A program made the translations under genes and the position numbers. Of a DNA stretch of 64,000 bases, positions 24,282 to 35,572 are shown piece after piece. Source of the stretch: JAVJST01 sp040219295 (GTDB lineage Bacteria; Pseudomonadota; Alphaproteobacteria; Rhodospirillales; Casp-alpha2); contig JAVJST010000011.1 of NCBI GenBank assembly GCA_040219295.1, positions 434,001 through 498,000 of the forward strand, written 5' to 3'. How positions within the stretch are numbered: the first letter of the stretch is position 1; every line of letters begins with the position of its first letter. The notes beneath the pieces are model-generated. The model saw only the letters and a program-made list of their open reading frames with translations. It was not told where the DNA came from and made no database searches.

Positions 24282-25919
24282 ATGTCTGACTACCATGAGC
24301 ATTCCTATATTCCGAAGTTAAAGCAGCAGTTCGTCGACGGGCGATGCAGCCGGCGCGAGTTCCTTCGCACGGCAACGTTGATCGGCATGTCGGCGACGGC
24401 TGCCTACGCATTCGTCGGCAAGGTTACAGGTGAGTCGTTCGTCTCACCGGCGAAGGCTTCTATGCCGAAGGGCGGCACATTGCGGATCGGGCAGCGAATT
24501 CTCGACCTGTCATCGCCGCATGCCTACAGCTGGTTTGAGGAGACCGTGACCCGCCAGGTCTGCGAGTACTTGACGAAGACCGGCCACGACAACATCACGC
24601 GGCCCTATCTAGCGGAAAGCTGGGACGTGTCCAACGATTTGAAGACATGGACATTCCATCTCCGCAAGGACGTGAAGTGGCACAACGGCCGAGCCTTCAC
24701 CGCCGCCGATGTCGACTGGAATCTCCGGCATGCGCTCGATCCCGAGACGGGCTCGTCGATGGTCGGCCTGATGCAGGCCTACATGATGAACGACGATTCG
24801 ACCGGCTTGTGGGATGCGAAAGCCATCGAAACTCCCGACGATCACACGGTTCGGCTTAATCTCCGCGCCGCGCAGGTCGCCGTGCCGGAGCACCTGTTTC
24901 ACTATCCGATGTTGATCATCGATCCCGAGGAAGGCGGCACCTTTGCCGCCGGATCGAACGGCACCGGGGCCTTCGAACTGCTCGACTACCGAGTTGGCGA
25001 ACATGCCAAGCTCAAGGCGCGCAGCGATTACTGGGGCGAAGGTCCGTATGTCGACGAGTTGCTGTTCATCGATCTCGGCGACGACCCGAGCGCGCGGGTC
25101 GGCGCGATGGCGTCCAAACAGATCGACGGCGTCTACGAGATCGACTCGGCGCAGGTCGAGACCGTCGCGACCTTGAAGCATCTGAAGATCTACGACGCTG
25201 CTACCGCGCAAACGGCGGTGGTACGCACGCGGGTCGACAATGAGCCGTTCGGCGATCCGCGCGTGCGCAAGGCGCTCAGGCTGGCGGTCGACGCTCAGAA
25301 AGTCGTCGATCTGGCGCTTCAGGGTCGCGGCGTGGCGGCGGAGCATCATCACGTCAGCCCGGTTCATCCCGAATACGCTCCGTTGCCGGAAATGACGCGT
25401 GACATCGCGGCGGCCAAGGCGCTGCTGGCCGAGGCCGGGTTCCCGGATGGTATCGATGTCGAGATTGCGGCCAATGCTGACGAGGGCTGGGAAGTCGCCG
25501 CTGTTCAAGTGCTGACCGAGATGTGGAAGGAAGCCGGCATCCGCGCGAAGATCAACGTCCTGCCGGGCAGCAGTTTCTGGGACGTCTGGGACAAGCTGCC
25601 GTTCAGCATGACCAACTGGACCCATCGCCCGCTCGGCATCATGGTTCTGGCACTCGCTTACCGGACCGGCGTGCCGTGGAACGAATCGGGTTATTCGAAC
25701 CCGGAGTTCGACGCCTTGCTCGCCGAGGCCGAAAGCACCCTCGACGTCGAGGACCGCCGTGCGGTAATGGAGAAAATCGAACGTCTGATGCAGGAGGACG
25801 GTCCGATCGTCCAACCGGCGTGGCGCTCGGTTTTCGCCGCCTACGATGAGAAGGTGCAGGGCTTCGCCATGCATCCGACGAGCTACATATTCGCCAACGA
25901 ACTGGCAATCCAATCGTGA
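24282..25919 (+). CDS. ABC transporter substrate-binding protein, family 5 (peptide/opine/nickel type), Tat-exported
   Basis: A 545-residue periplasmic binding protein. The N-terminus carries a twin-arginine motif (SRREFLRTA, about residue 22) and a hydrophobic core, so it should be exported folded by Tat. The SBP_bac_5 features are LAESWDVSNDLKTWTFHLRKDVKWHNG, FTAADVDWNLRHALDP and SDYWGEGPYVDELLFI. It would bind a peptide-like or quaternary-amine ligand. The ribosome site GGAGG precedes the ATG at 24282. No permease or ATPase gene follows; a terminator does. It is therefore an orphan receptor relying on a transporter elsewhere, or the operon was truncated. Confidence 0.88.
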   Translation: MSDYHEHSYIPKLKQQFVDGRCSRREFLRTATLIGMSATAAYAFVGKVTGESFVSPAKASMPKGGTLRIGQRILDLSSPHAYSWFEETVTRQVCEYLTKTGHDNITRPYLAESWDVSNDLKTWTFHLRKDVKWHNGRAFTAADVDWNLRHALDPETGSSMVGLMQAYMMNDDSTGLWDAKAIETPDDHTVRLNLRAAQVAVPEHLFHYPMLIIDPEEGGTFAAGSNGTGAFELLDYRVGEHAKLKARSDYWGEGPYVDELLFIDLGDDPSARVGAMASKQIDGVYEIDSAQVETVATLKHLKIYDAATAQTAVVRTRVDNEPFGDPRVRKALRLAVDAQKVVDLALQGRGVAAEHHHVSPVHPEYAPLPEMTRDIAAAKALLAEAGFPDGIDVEIAANADEGWEVAAVQVLTEMWKEAGIRAKINVLPGSSFWDVWDKLPFSMTNWTHRPLGIMVLALAYRTGVPWNESGYSNPEFDALLAEAESTLDVEDRRAVMEKIERLMQEDGPIVQPAWRSVFAAYDEKVQGFAMHPTSYIFANELAIQS

Positions 25920-25951
25920 CCTGAAGGCCACCTAGGCCAATGGCTGAACTG

Positions 25952-25985
25952 GGGGGAGCTGGCTTAGGCCGCTCCCCCTATTTTT
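25952..25985 (+). terminator. Rho-independent terminator after the binding-protein gene
   Basis: An 8-bp GC stem (GGGGGAGC at 25952-25959 with GCTCCCCC at 25971-25978), an 11-nt loop, then TATTTTTCT. It lies 32 nt after the stop of the substrate-binding-protein gene. Confidence 0.82.
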
Positions 25986-26581
25986 CTCGAGCGATTCCGA
26001 ACTGTGCCGGCCTGTGGCTGAAGCAGACATTTTCAGTCATCCTTGTGACATCCTGAAGGCAAGACTGGCAAACCTCGCGGTGCCGACATCTATCGGCATG
26101 GATGCGTCCGTGTAAGATTCCCGCGCTTAAGCAACCTAGGAACGACCCTTTCGGCGACGGCGATTCGCACTCCTAATAGGTTGGCGTTATAGAGAGCATG
26201 CCCTTTTGGGATCATTCCTCCATAGAGAATCGTTCCTGTAGGAACGCATGCGCGCACTCGCTTTTCGCCTAGATTGTTGGTCATGAGATCAACGAACTCG
26301 CATGATCGGCATTCCGTCAACGCCTTGCCGCAAAAAAATTATCGGTGCCGTCATTTTCCGGCTTCACCGTCGTAACGTTAACGTTACGGGGATGCGTCGT
26401 TTCGTTGAAAGGGACTAACAACTACTCCGTAACGTAACGGGATTTCGGTGAAGAAAAATGGCCCGAACGAAGTTTGGTCGATTCCCGTAACGTTACGTAA
26501 CGGGCCGGACAGGAAAAGCAGAGATGTGCAAACACTGACACCCGATTCGCCAAAGAGACACAACTGATCTGGATTGAACCT
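25986..26581. other. Intergenic stretch with no supported gene, upstream of the recombination genes
   Basis: Lower GC than the cargo. A minus-strand frame at 26090-26320 (76 residues) is open, but I see no domain and no clear ribosome site, so I do not call it. The right third carries the CGTAACG palindromes described separately. Confidence 0.5.
26371..26504. promoter_or_regulatory. Cluster of CGTAACG/CGTTACG palindromes before xis-int
   Basis: Three sites: a perfect 18-bp palindrome CGTAACGTTAACGTTACG at 26371-26388; CGTAACGTAACGGG at 26428-26441; and 26484-26504, which contains two overlapping perfect 12-bp palindromes (CGTAACGTTACG and CGTTACGTAACG). The half-site CGTWACG appears six times or more in 134 nt, ending 77 nt before the excisionase-like gene. 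These are candidate operators or excisionase/recombination-directionality sites. Confidence 0.65.
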
Positions 26582-26911
26582 GTGAAGGTAACCGTCAATC
26601 TCCCCGAGAAGCGCTATCTCAGCCACCAGGAAGCGGCTGCATGGCTCGGCGTGAGCGTCGACACCTTCGATAGCTTCACCATTCCCTACGTGGATTTCGG
26701 GCCGCGCAACCGGCGCTGGGACGTATTGGACATCGTCTCCTATGCCGAGCAGAATAAGACCTGCGACAGCGCCCGAACCTCTGAGAACAAGAGGAGACGG
26801 CAAACATGCGTATATACCAACGCAACGGCTCACCAAACTGGTGGGCATCGTGGACAGACCAGAAAGGTCGACGACACCGCAAGAGCACTGGGACTCACAA
26901 TAAGGCCCTAG
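26582..26911 (+). CDS. Excisionase-like helix-turn-helix protein
   Basis: A frame of 109 residues. Residues 10-58 (RYLSHQEAAAWLGVSVDTFDSFTIPYVDFGPRNRRWDVLDIVSYA) match the MerR-like winged helix (HTH_17) of AlpA/Xis excisionases, which bind near att sites and direct excision. The remaining 50 residues overlap the 5' end of the integrase gene by 106 nt in another frame, which is unusually long. The tail has no recognisable domain, so the functional part is probably the first 60-70 residues. It lies directly upstream of int and downstream of the palindrome cluster. Confidence 0.7.
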   Translation: MKVTVNLPEKRYLSHQEAAAWLGVSVDTFDSFTIPYVDFGPRNRRWDVLDIVSYAEQNKTCDSARTSENKRRRQTCVYTNATAHQTGGHRGQTRKVDDTARALGLTIRP

Positions 26912-27849
26912 CGCAGGCTCTAGCCGCCAAGTGGCAACAGGACGACTTCATGGAACATCATTTCGGATCGATCCCGGATTACCCGTTCCAAGAGGCCGTT
27001 CTACGTTACGGTCAAGAGAAGCAACGGCAGAACGCCAACAGCTATGTCATCAGCTACAAGTACCGGCTTCAGGTCTTTCTCGACCGCTTCGGCGATTTGA
27101 ACGTCGCGGACATCACGCCTGCGATGATTCAGGACTATGCCGACGAGAGGATCGAGGAATCGAAGCTCGCCACGGTTCAGAAGGAACTGGCGATCCTCAA
27201 GGCGATCCTGAACAAGGCCCGCCGCGAGGGCAGGCTGATGGTCACGCCAACGTTCCCGCGCTTGAAGAAACTGCCGGGACGGACGCGATGGCTTACGCCT
27301 GACGAAGAGAAACGCTTGCTGGCAGCGTCCGCTAGTCACCTCCGCCCGTTGATCGCGTTCGCGGTCGACACGGGCGGCAGGCGGTCGGAACTGCTGCGGC
27401 TCGATTGGCGGCAGGTCGATCTTGAACGAAACACCGTGACGTTCACCAAGACCAAAAACGGCGAAGATCGTTCAATCCGGCTGACGGACCGTGCCCGGGA
27501 AACGTTGCAGGATTTGAGTCCGAAGGATTCAGGTCCGGTCTTCACCTACGGCGGAAAGGCTTTCAAGGAGTTCAAGAACTCGTTCGACTCGGCCCGAGAG
27601 AAAGCCGGACTCGAAGATTTCAGGTTCCATGATCTCCGCCACACATTCGCCTCTAGGCTGGTGCAGAAAGGCATCCCGCTCTACGAGGTGATGCACCTGA
27701 CCGGGCACAAGACGCTCGAAATGGTGCAACGCTATTCGCACCTCGCGCCCGACTATCAGGCACGCGCGATAGCGGCTCTCAACAGCTACGGTACGGAGTT
27801 GGCACACTCGCCAAGGCCGGAATCGGCGCAAAATGGGATAAGTGCCTGA
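26806..27849 (+). CDS. Tyrosine recombinase (island integrase)
   Basis: A 347-residue phage-type integrase. The N-terminus has an Arm-type fold (MRIYQRNGSPNWWASWTDQKGRRHRKSTG). The core-binding domain is at about residues 60-150. The catalytic domain holds R192 (TGGRRSELLRL), a Lys in TKTKNG, H275-x-x-R278 (HDLRHTFAS), His in LTGHKTLE and nucleophile Y310 (QRYSHL). It ends 6 nt from the encoded CCA of the tRNA-Arg gene, so it almost certainly uses that tRNA as attB. It is the only recombinase gene in the window and could act on all five 45-nt repeats. Confidence 0.93.
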   Translation: MRIYQRNGSPNWWASWTDQKGRRHRKSTGTHNKALAQALAAKWQQDDFMEHHFGSIPDYPFQEAVLRYGQEKQRQNANSYVISYKYRLQVFLDRFGDLNVADITPAMIQDYADERIEESKLATVQKELAILKAILNKARREGRLMVTPTFPRLKKLPGRTRWLTPDEEKRLLAASASHLRPLIAFAVDTGGRRSELLRLDWRQVDLERNTVTFTKTKNGEDRSIRLTDRARETLQDLSPKDSGPVFTYGGKAFKEFKNSFDSAREKAGLEDFRFHDLRHTFASRLVQKGIPLYEVMHLTGHKTLEMVQRYSHLAPDYQARAIAALNSYGTELAHSPRPESAQNGISA

Positions 27850-27855
27850 AAAGAA

Positions 27856-27932
<77 letters not shown>

Positions 27933-27994
27933 TTACGCCTTCGTTGGACGGCCATGGTGTACGTCACCGCCCGCCGATTGTGAACCCTTTTCTT

Positions 27995-28066
27995 GGGTCC
28001 CGTCCGGGGTCCCGCCCGGGGTTCCGCCCGGGGTTCCTTACGGGGTCCCGCCCTAGGTCCCGCCTG
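27995..28066. repeat. 12-bp tandem repeat, six units
   Basis: Six head-to-tail units related to GGGTCCCGCCCG (27995, 28007, 28019, 28031, 28043, 28055), with 1-4 substitutions each. The array lies between the tRNA 5' end and the 3' end of the bicupin gene. Non-coding as far as I can see. Confidence 0.85.
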
Positions 28067-28079
28067 GCCTTGCCGTTCG

Positions 28080-28823
28080 TCAGTCCTTGGCCTTGAAGAT
28101 GACGTAGATCTTGGCGACCGTCTCCTCGCTCTTCCAGCAATAGTCGGCGCCTTCCGGCACGAACGCCGCGTCGCCGGGGCGGAAGGTCTGTTCGCGGCCG
28201 TTACCGATAAGCGTCATCTCGCCCTCGACCGGCAGCATCAGCTCGCAGCGGTCGAACGCCGCCGGTTCGCGCTCGAACGGCGTCGACATCCAGAGCCCGA
28301 CCGAGAGCTGGCCGGTCGGGTCCTCGAAGAACACGCGCTCCGCCTGGTTGGGCACGCCGCCCCGGAACGACCCTCCCACCACCGGCGACGGGCTGAGCTC
28401 GGCATGGGGGTCGAGCTTGAAGGCGCGCAGCGTCGACGGGTTCTCGGCCTTCGCACCCGAGGGGTCGTCGAAGATCACGAAGTACTTGCGGATGTAACCC
28501 TGCTGCTTCCACGAACACACCGTGCCCTTGGGGATGACGAAGCGCTCGCCGGCCTCGACGGTGAGCTCCGAGCCGTCCTCGTGGACGATGGTCACCGCCC
28601 CTTCGAGGATGTGCATGAACTCGTGCACGCTGTAGGGCTCCATCACCGTGGTCATGGTCGTGCAGTCCCAGGCGCCGACCTGCAGGCCGGTGTCCTTGTC
28701 GTCCCACACCATGCGGCCGCGCTGGGTTGGCTTGCCGCGGATCAGGGCCGAGTCGGGGATCTGCTCCCAGACCTCGAAGCCGTCGGGGCCGGGTTCCATC
28801 CGGGTAATCCTGGAAACGTTCAT
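28080..28823 (-). CDS. Bicupin protein
   Basis: A 247-residue protein with two cupin barrels (about residues 40-115 and 150-245). Each has the pattern hydrophobic strand, E-G, G-E/G-D, P-K/E-G (HILEGAVTIVHEDGSELTVEAGERFVIPKG; LPVEGEMTLIGNGREQTFRPGDAAFVPEG). In the second barrel the usual metal-ligand histidines are mostly absent, which suggests a non-catalytic or alternative role. It resembles Cupin_3-type (ureidoglycine hydrolase-like) domains. Function unknown. It is the first backbone gene beyond the tRNA. Confidence 0.7.
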   Translation of the reverse strand: MNVSRITRMEPGPDGFEVWEQIPDSALIRGKPTQRGRMVWDDKDTGLQVGAWDCTTMTTVMEPYSVHEFMHILEGAVTIVHEDGSELTVEAGERFVIPKGTVCSWKQQGYIRKYFVIFDDPSGAKAENPSTLRAFKLDPHAELSPSPVVGGSFRGGVPNQAERVFFEDPTGQLSVGLWMSTPFEREPAAFDRCELMLPVEGEMTLIGNGREQTFRPGDAAFVPEGADYCWKSEETVAKIYVIFKAKD

Positions 28824-28918
28824 GGCGTGACCTCCCTTGTCCTGGTCCGATTAAAACGCGTCGCGGGCCGCGCGGCCACCCCCCAAACGGGCCATGCGCC
28901 ACGCCGGCGGACGAACGC

Positions 28919-29974
28919 TCAGTCGGAATACGGTTCGCCGGCGGCGAACGCCGCGCCCGCCGCGTCGGCGCCCGACGGCAGCGGGCCCGAGGGGTCGGCG
29001 ATCCATTGGGCGACGTCGCGCCACACGGTCTCGGCCCCGAGATCGCGGATCAGCATGTGATAGCCGGTGTCGTAGAGCGCGACCCGGGGACGCCGCGCCG
29101 CATCGTCGGGCAGGCGGCGCAGCATCTCGATGGTCGGGCCCTTGCGGATGACGTCGTCGTTGGCGCCGTAGAGGATCAGGGTCCCGGGCCCCAGCGCCTC
29201 GCTCGCCGCCAGGGCGCGATCCATCAGGTTGACCAGGCCGTAGAGCGTGTCGATGCGGGTCTCCTTGATGACCAGCGGGTCGCGGCCGAGGGCCTTCAGC
29301 ATCTCGATGTTGTCCGACGGCCGGATGTCGAGACCGCGGCCGCTGAGGCTCGCCCACGGGACGACGTGGGCGCTGAGATCGAGCAGCCAGCGCTGGTAGA
29401 ACGGCATGGTCTCGCGCGCCCAGACCGCCGGCGCGGCGAGGATCACCCCGTCGGCGTCGAGGCCCGGCGGCTCGGCCAGCGCGACCATGGCGGCGGCGCC
29501 GCCCATGCTCTCGCCGAAGACGAAGACCGGCACCCCGGGATGGCGCGCGCGCACCATGGCGACCACGGCGCGCAGGTCCGCCGGGTAGGCGTCCGCCCCG
29601 GCCCACAGGCCGGTATTGGGCGCCGCGCCGAAGCCGCGCTGGTCGTAGGCGTAGGACACGATGCCGCGCGCCGCGAGATACTCGCCGAAGGTCTCGAAGA
29701 ACGTGCCGTAGTCGTTGAAGCCGTGCAGCGCGACGATCGCGGCGCTTGTTTCGGCTTGCGGGTCTTCCGGCCTCCAGACGCGCAGCGGCAGCAGCGCGCC
29801 GTCGGCCATGCGCGCCACGCCGGGCTCGATCCCCGGGGCTTGCGTCGCGACGTCCATCATCGGGCCGGGCGCGGCGACGCGCGGCGCGCAGGCCGGCAGC
29901 ACAAGAACAAGGAGGAGGATCGCGAAGACGCCGGGACCGGAACCAAGACCGCGCCTCGCCGTGCTACGCCGCAT
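28919..29974 (-). CDS. Alpha/beta hydrolase (lysophospholipase-like), probable lipoprotein
   Basis: A 351-residue protein. The N-terminus has a hydrophobic segment ending LPACAP, a lipobox-like sequence, so membrane anchoring through Cys is likely. The hydrolase fold shows ALHGFNDYG (oxyanion region), nucleophile elbow FGESMGGAA (Ser), acid in LILYGANDDVI and His in DTGYHMLIRD. This is the serine aminopeptidase S33 or monoglyceride-lipase type. The start at 29974 overlaps the 3' end of the upstream ABC ATPase gene by 11 nt, so they are co-transcribed. Confidence 0.82.
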   Translation of the reverse strand: MRRSTARRGLGSGPGVFAILLLVLVLPACAPRVAAPGPMMDVATQAPGIEPGVARMADGALLPLRVWRPEDPQAETSAAIVALHGFNDYGTFFETFGEYLAARGIVSYAYDQRGFGAAPNTGLWAGADAYPADLRAVVAMVRARHPGVPVFVFGESMGGAAAMVALAEPPGLDADGVILAAPAVWARETMPFYQRWLLDLSAHVVPWASLSGRGLDIRPSDNIEMLKALGRDPLVIKETRIDTLYGLVNLMDRALAASEALGPGTLILYGANDDVIRKGPTIEMLRRLPDDAARRPRVALYDTGYHMLIRDLGAETVWRDVAQWIADPSGPLPSGADAAGAAFAAGEPYSD

Positions 29975-30962
29975 GGTCGTCGGTGGCCGTTGGGCCCGGC
30001 GCGCCGGCACCGGACTCGTCGGCGTCGCTGGTCAGGCTGAGGAACACGTCCTCGAGCTCCGCCTCGCGGGTCGAGACGTCGACCACGCCGAGACCGGCCG
30101 CGCCGATCGCGGTCAGGATCTCGCCGGCGCCGACGCGGCTCGGCGCGTAGGAGAACAGCAGTACCCGCTCGCTGCGCTGCTCGACCACGTAGTCGCGGCT
30201 CAGCGCCTCGGGCACGCCGTCGAGGTCGCGGTCGACGACGACGCGGAGCGCCTTGGAGTCCATGCGCTGCATGAGCTGCTCGGTCGGTTCGCAGGCGATG
30301 ACCTGGCCGTGGTTGATGATGGCGATCTTGTCGCACAGCTCCTCGGCTTCCTCGAGGTAGTGCGTGGTCAGCAGGATGGTCACGCCGTCGTCGTTGAGCT
30401 TGCGGACCTGGCGCCACAGCTGGCGGCGAAGCTCGACATCGACGCCGGCGGTGGGCTCGTCGAGCACCAGGATCTTGGGCGAGTGGACCATGGCCTTGGC
30501 GACCAGCAGGCGGCGCTTCATGCCGCCCGAGAGCGACCGGGAATAGGCGTCGCGCTTGCCGGCGAGACCGACCGCCTCGAGGATCTCGTCGGAGCGGCGG
30601 TGCTTCTTCTCGATGCCGTAGAGACCGGCCTGCACATCGAGCATCTCCCACGGGGTGAAGAACGGGTCGAAGTTGATCTCCTGGGGGACGATGCCGATCG
30701 AGCGCCGCGCGGCGCGCATGTCGCGCTCGATGTCGTGACCCCAGATGCGGGCCTCGCCCGCGGTCTTCGTCACCAGGCCGGCGAGGATGTTGATCAGCGT
30801 CGACTTGCCCGCGCCGTTGGGGCCGAGAAGCCCGAAGAACGCGCCGCGCTCGACCGTCAGGTCGACGTTGCGGAGCGCCGTCTTCGGCGGACTGTTCTTG
30901 CTGCCGGCGTAGGTCTTCTCGAGGCCGACGACCTCGATCGCCAGGGCGGGATCGTTTTCCAT
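29964..30962 (-). CDS. ABC-2 type transporter ATP-binding protein
   Basis: A 332-residue ABC ATPase of the drug/lipid exporter type. Walker A is GPNGAGKST, the signature is LSGGMKRRL, Walker B is ILVLDEPT, and a C-terminal extension of about 80 residues is typical of ABC-2 exporters (FLSLTSDADE). No permease gene lies beside it; the next gene downstream is a lipoprotein hydrolase. The partner permease must be encoded elsewhere. Start ATG at 30962 (MENDPALAIEV); the frame opens further upstream but the homology starts here. Confidence 0.85.
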   Translation of the reverse strand: MENDPALAIEVVGLEKTYAGSKNSPPKTALRNVDLTVERGAFFGLLGPNGAGKSTLINILAGLVTKTAGEARIWGHDIERDMRAARRSIGIVPQEINFDPFFTPWEMLDVQAGLYGIEKKHRRSDEILEAVGLAGKRDAYSRSLSGGMKRRLLVAKAMVHSPKILVLDEPTAGVDVELRRQLWRQVRKLNDDGVTILLTTHYLEEAEELCDKIAIINHGQVIACEPTEQLMQRMDSKALRVVVDRDLDGVPEALSRDYVVEQRSERVLLFSYAPSRVGAGEILTAIGAAGLGVVDVSTREAELEDVFLSLTSDADESGAGAPGPTATDDHAA

Positions 30963-31109
30963 GGGTGGTCCGTACCGCGCGGCATGATCGATGTCAAATG
31001 GCCGGGCCGGGCGGCGGCCCGGCAAACACGATCCCTGCGTTGCCTTGGCCGCGTGTATGAGTATCATCCCAGAACCCGCAAAATCTCGACCCACGCCGGA
31101 GCAACCGCC

Positions 31110-31309
31110 ATGAGCGCCCAACTGACCGAACCCAGCTTCGAAACCGAGACCTTTACCGTCTCCGACGCAACGGTGGCCTGCGATGGTGGCGGTGGCGCGC
31201 TCGGCCACCCGACGGTCTATCTCAAGATCGGGCCTGAGCGGCAGATCGTCTGCCCCTACTGCAGCCGCACGTTTGTCCTTGCGGAAGGCGCCACGCCGGC
31301 GTCGGGCCA

Positions 31310-31313
<4 letters not shown>
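31110..31313 (+). CDS. CHCC zinc-finger domain protein (NDUFS6-like family)
   Basis: A 67-residue protein. The zinc-binding residues are Cys in TVACDGGGGALGHP with the following His, and the pair CPYC near the C-terminus (RQIVCPYCSRTFVL). This is the small zf-CHCC domain of mitochondrial complex I subunit NDUFS6 and its alphaproteobacterial homologues, often next to polA. It lies immediately before polA, whose apparent start codon overlaps its stop. Confidence 0.88.
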
Positions 31314-34198
<2,885 letters not shown>

Positions 34199-34206
34199 GC
34201 GGCGTC

Positions 34207-35142
34207 ATGACGGATAACCGCAACCTCAAGGGCGAACGGACCGCCAACTCGTTCTCGGGATTGCCGAGCTTCTTCCGCCGCCACGCCGGGGATGATTTTT
34301 CGGTGGCCGACGTGGTCGTCACCGGCCTGCCGTTCGATCTCGGCGTTTCCAACCGACCCGGTGCCCGGTTCGGCCCGCGCGCCATCCGCGAGGCCTCGCT
34401 GCAGCTGGCGTGGGGGCCGGTCTGGCCGTGGGGGTTCGATCCGTTCGAACGGATCGCCGTGCTCGACGCCGGAGACATCGAGTACGCGTACGGTGACGCG
34501 GCGGCATTTTCCGACGCCGCGGCCGAACGAGCAAGAGCCGTCGCCCAAGCGGGCGCCGTGCCGTTCTCCCTCGGCGGCGATCACGGCGTGACCTATCCGA
34601 CCCTGAAGGGCCTGCACGACGTCGTCGGCCGAGTGGCGCTGATCCATTTCGATGCCCACTCCGATACCGGCAAGGGCGCCGAGGTGCAGCATGGCACCAT
34701 GTTCCGCCACGCCCGAGAGAACGGTCTGGTTGCCGATGATCGGTCGGTTCAGATCGGCATCCGCACCGAGTACGAAGCTGACGACGATTATCTCCGGCTT
34801 CATGCACCGGACGTGAACAGCGGTTACGCGGCGGATATCGCCAAGACCATTCGTTCACGGGTCGGCGACATGCCCTGCTACCTGACGTTTGATATCGACT
34901 GCCTCGATCCGGCATTCGCTCCCGGCACCGGAACACCGGTGCCGGGCGGCGTCGGCACGCTGAAGATTCTCGATATCATCCGCGCCCTGGGCGACACCGA
35001 CGGCGGCCTGAACCTCGTCGGCCTCGACATGGTCGAAGTCGCGCCCGACTACGACCACGCGCAGATCACGGCGCTCGCCGCCGTGCAGATCTGTCACGAG
35101 CTGCTGTGCCTGTTGTCGATGAAGGGGTCGCGGTTCGCGTGA
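34207..35142 (+). CDS. Agmatinase/arginase family ureohydrolase
   Basis: A 311-residue binuclear manganese ureohydrolase. Metal-binding motifs are GGDHGVTYP, HFDAHSDTG and TFDIDCLDPAFAPGTGTP, all intact. The PFDLGVSNRPGARFGPRAIREAS opening matches the agmatinase branch (SpeB), which cleaves agmatine to putrescine and urea. Guanidinobutyrase and guanidinopropionase share these motifs, so the substrate is uncertain. It starts 8 nt after polA and may be co-transcribed with it. Confidence 0.88.
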   Translation: MTDNRNLKGERTANSFSGLPSFFRRHAGDDFSVADVVVTGLPFDLGVSNRPGARFGPRAIREASLQLAWGPVWPWGFDPFERIAVLDAGDIEYAYGDAAAFSDAAAERARAVAQAGAVPFSLGGDHGVTYPTLKGLHDVVGRVALIHFDAHSDTGKGAEVQHGTMFRHARENGLVADDRSVQIGIRTEYEADDDYLRLHAPDVNSGYAADIAKTIRSRVGDMPCYLTFDIDCLDPAFAPGTGTPVPGGVGTLKILDIIRALGDTDGGLNLVGLDMVEVAPDYDHAQITALAAVQICHELLCLLSMKGSRFA

Positions 35143-35154
35143 CCCGACCGCGGC

Positions 35155-35553
35155 CTACAGGCCGCTCTGATCGCGGGGATCGATCGCCGTGTGATCCGTT
35201 GGCTGCGGCGTCATCGTCATCACGGTACATCCGTCCGGCGCCTGGAACCGGTGCCAGCAGCCGCGAGGTACGACAACTACCGATCCCGCCGGCATGTCAA
35301 GGACGTGTTCCTCGTCACCCTGGAGCACTGTCACCGTCGCGTGACCTTTGAGAATCTGCACCAGCTCATCTCCATTCCGATGCCGTTCCCAGGCGCTCTC
35401 GCCGACAAAGCTGCCGGCAAAGACGCCGCCGTCCTCGGTGGTCGCCAGCGTCGCGAAAGCGGGACCGAGTTCCTCCTCCGGTGTTGCCGGGGTGCGCCCC
35501 TCGATCACCTTCAGACCCGACAATTCGGTCTCGATATCGACTGCCTTGACCAT
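35155..35553 (-). CDS. Cupin domain protein
   Basis: A 132-residue single cupin. The two motifs are HRNGDELVQILKGHATVTVLQG and LDMPAGSVVVVPRGCWHRFQAPDG. The metal-ligand His and Glu positions in both motifs appear occupied (H-R-N-G-D-E ... W-H-R-F), so it could bind a metal and act as a small dioxygenase, isomerase or sensor. No signal peptide. It runs opposite to the agmatinase gene and in the same direction as msrQ, 19 nt away. Confidence 0.78.
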   Translation of the reverse strand: MVKAVDIETELSGLKVIEGRTPATPEEELGPAFATLATTEDGGVFAGSFVGESAWERHRNGDELVQILKGHATVTVLQGDEEHVLDMPAGSVVVVPRGCWHRFQAPDGCTVMTMTPQPTDHTAIDPRDQSGL

Positions 35554-35572
35554 GCTTGCCCCCCTTTCGGCT

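Noticed and set aside
26090..26320. A 76-residue minus-strand frame downstream of the binding-protein gene
   Set aside because: No domain, no ribosome site; it lies in a low-GC intergenic stretch. It could be a real small gene, but I cannot support it.
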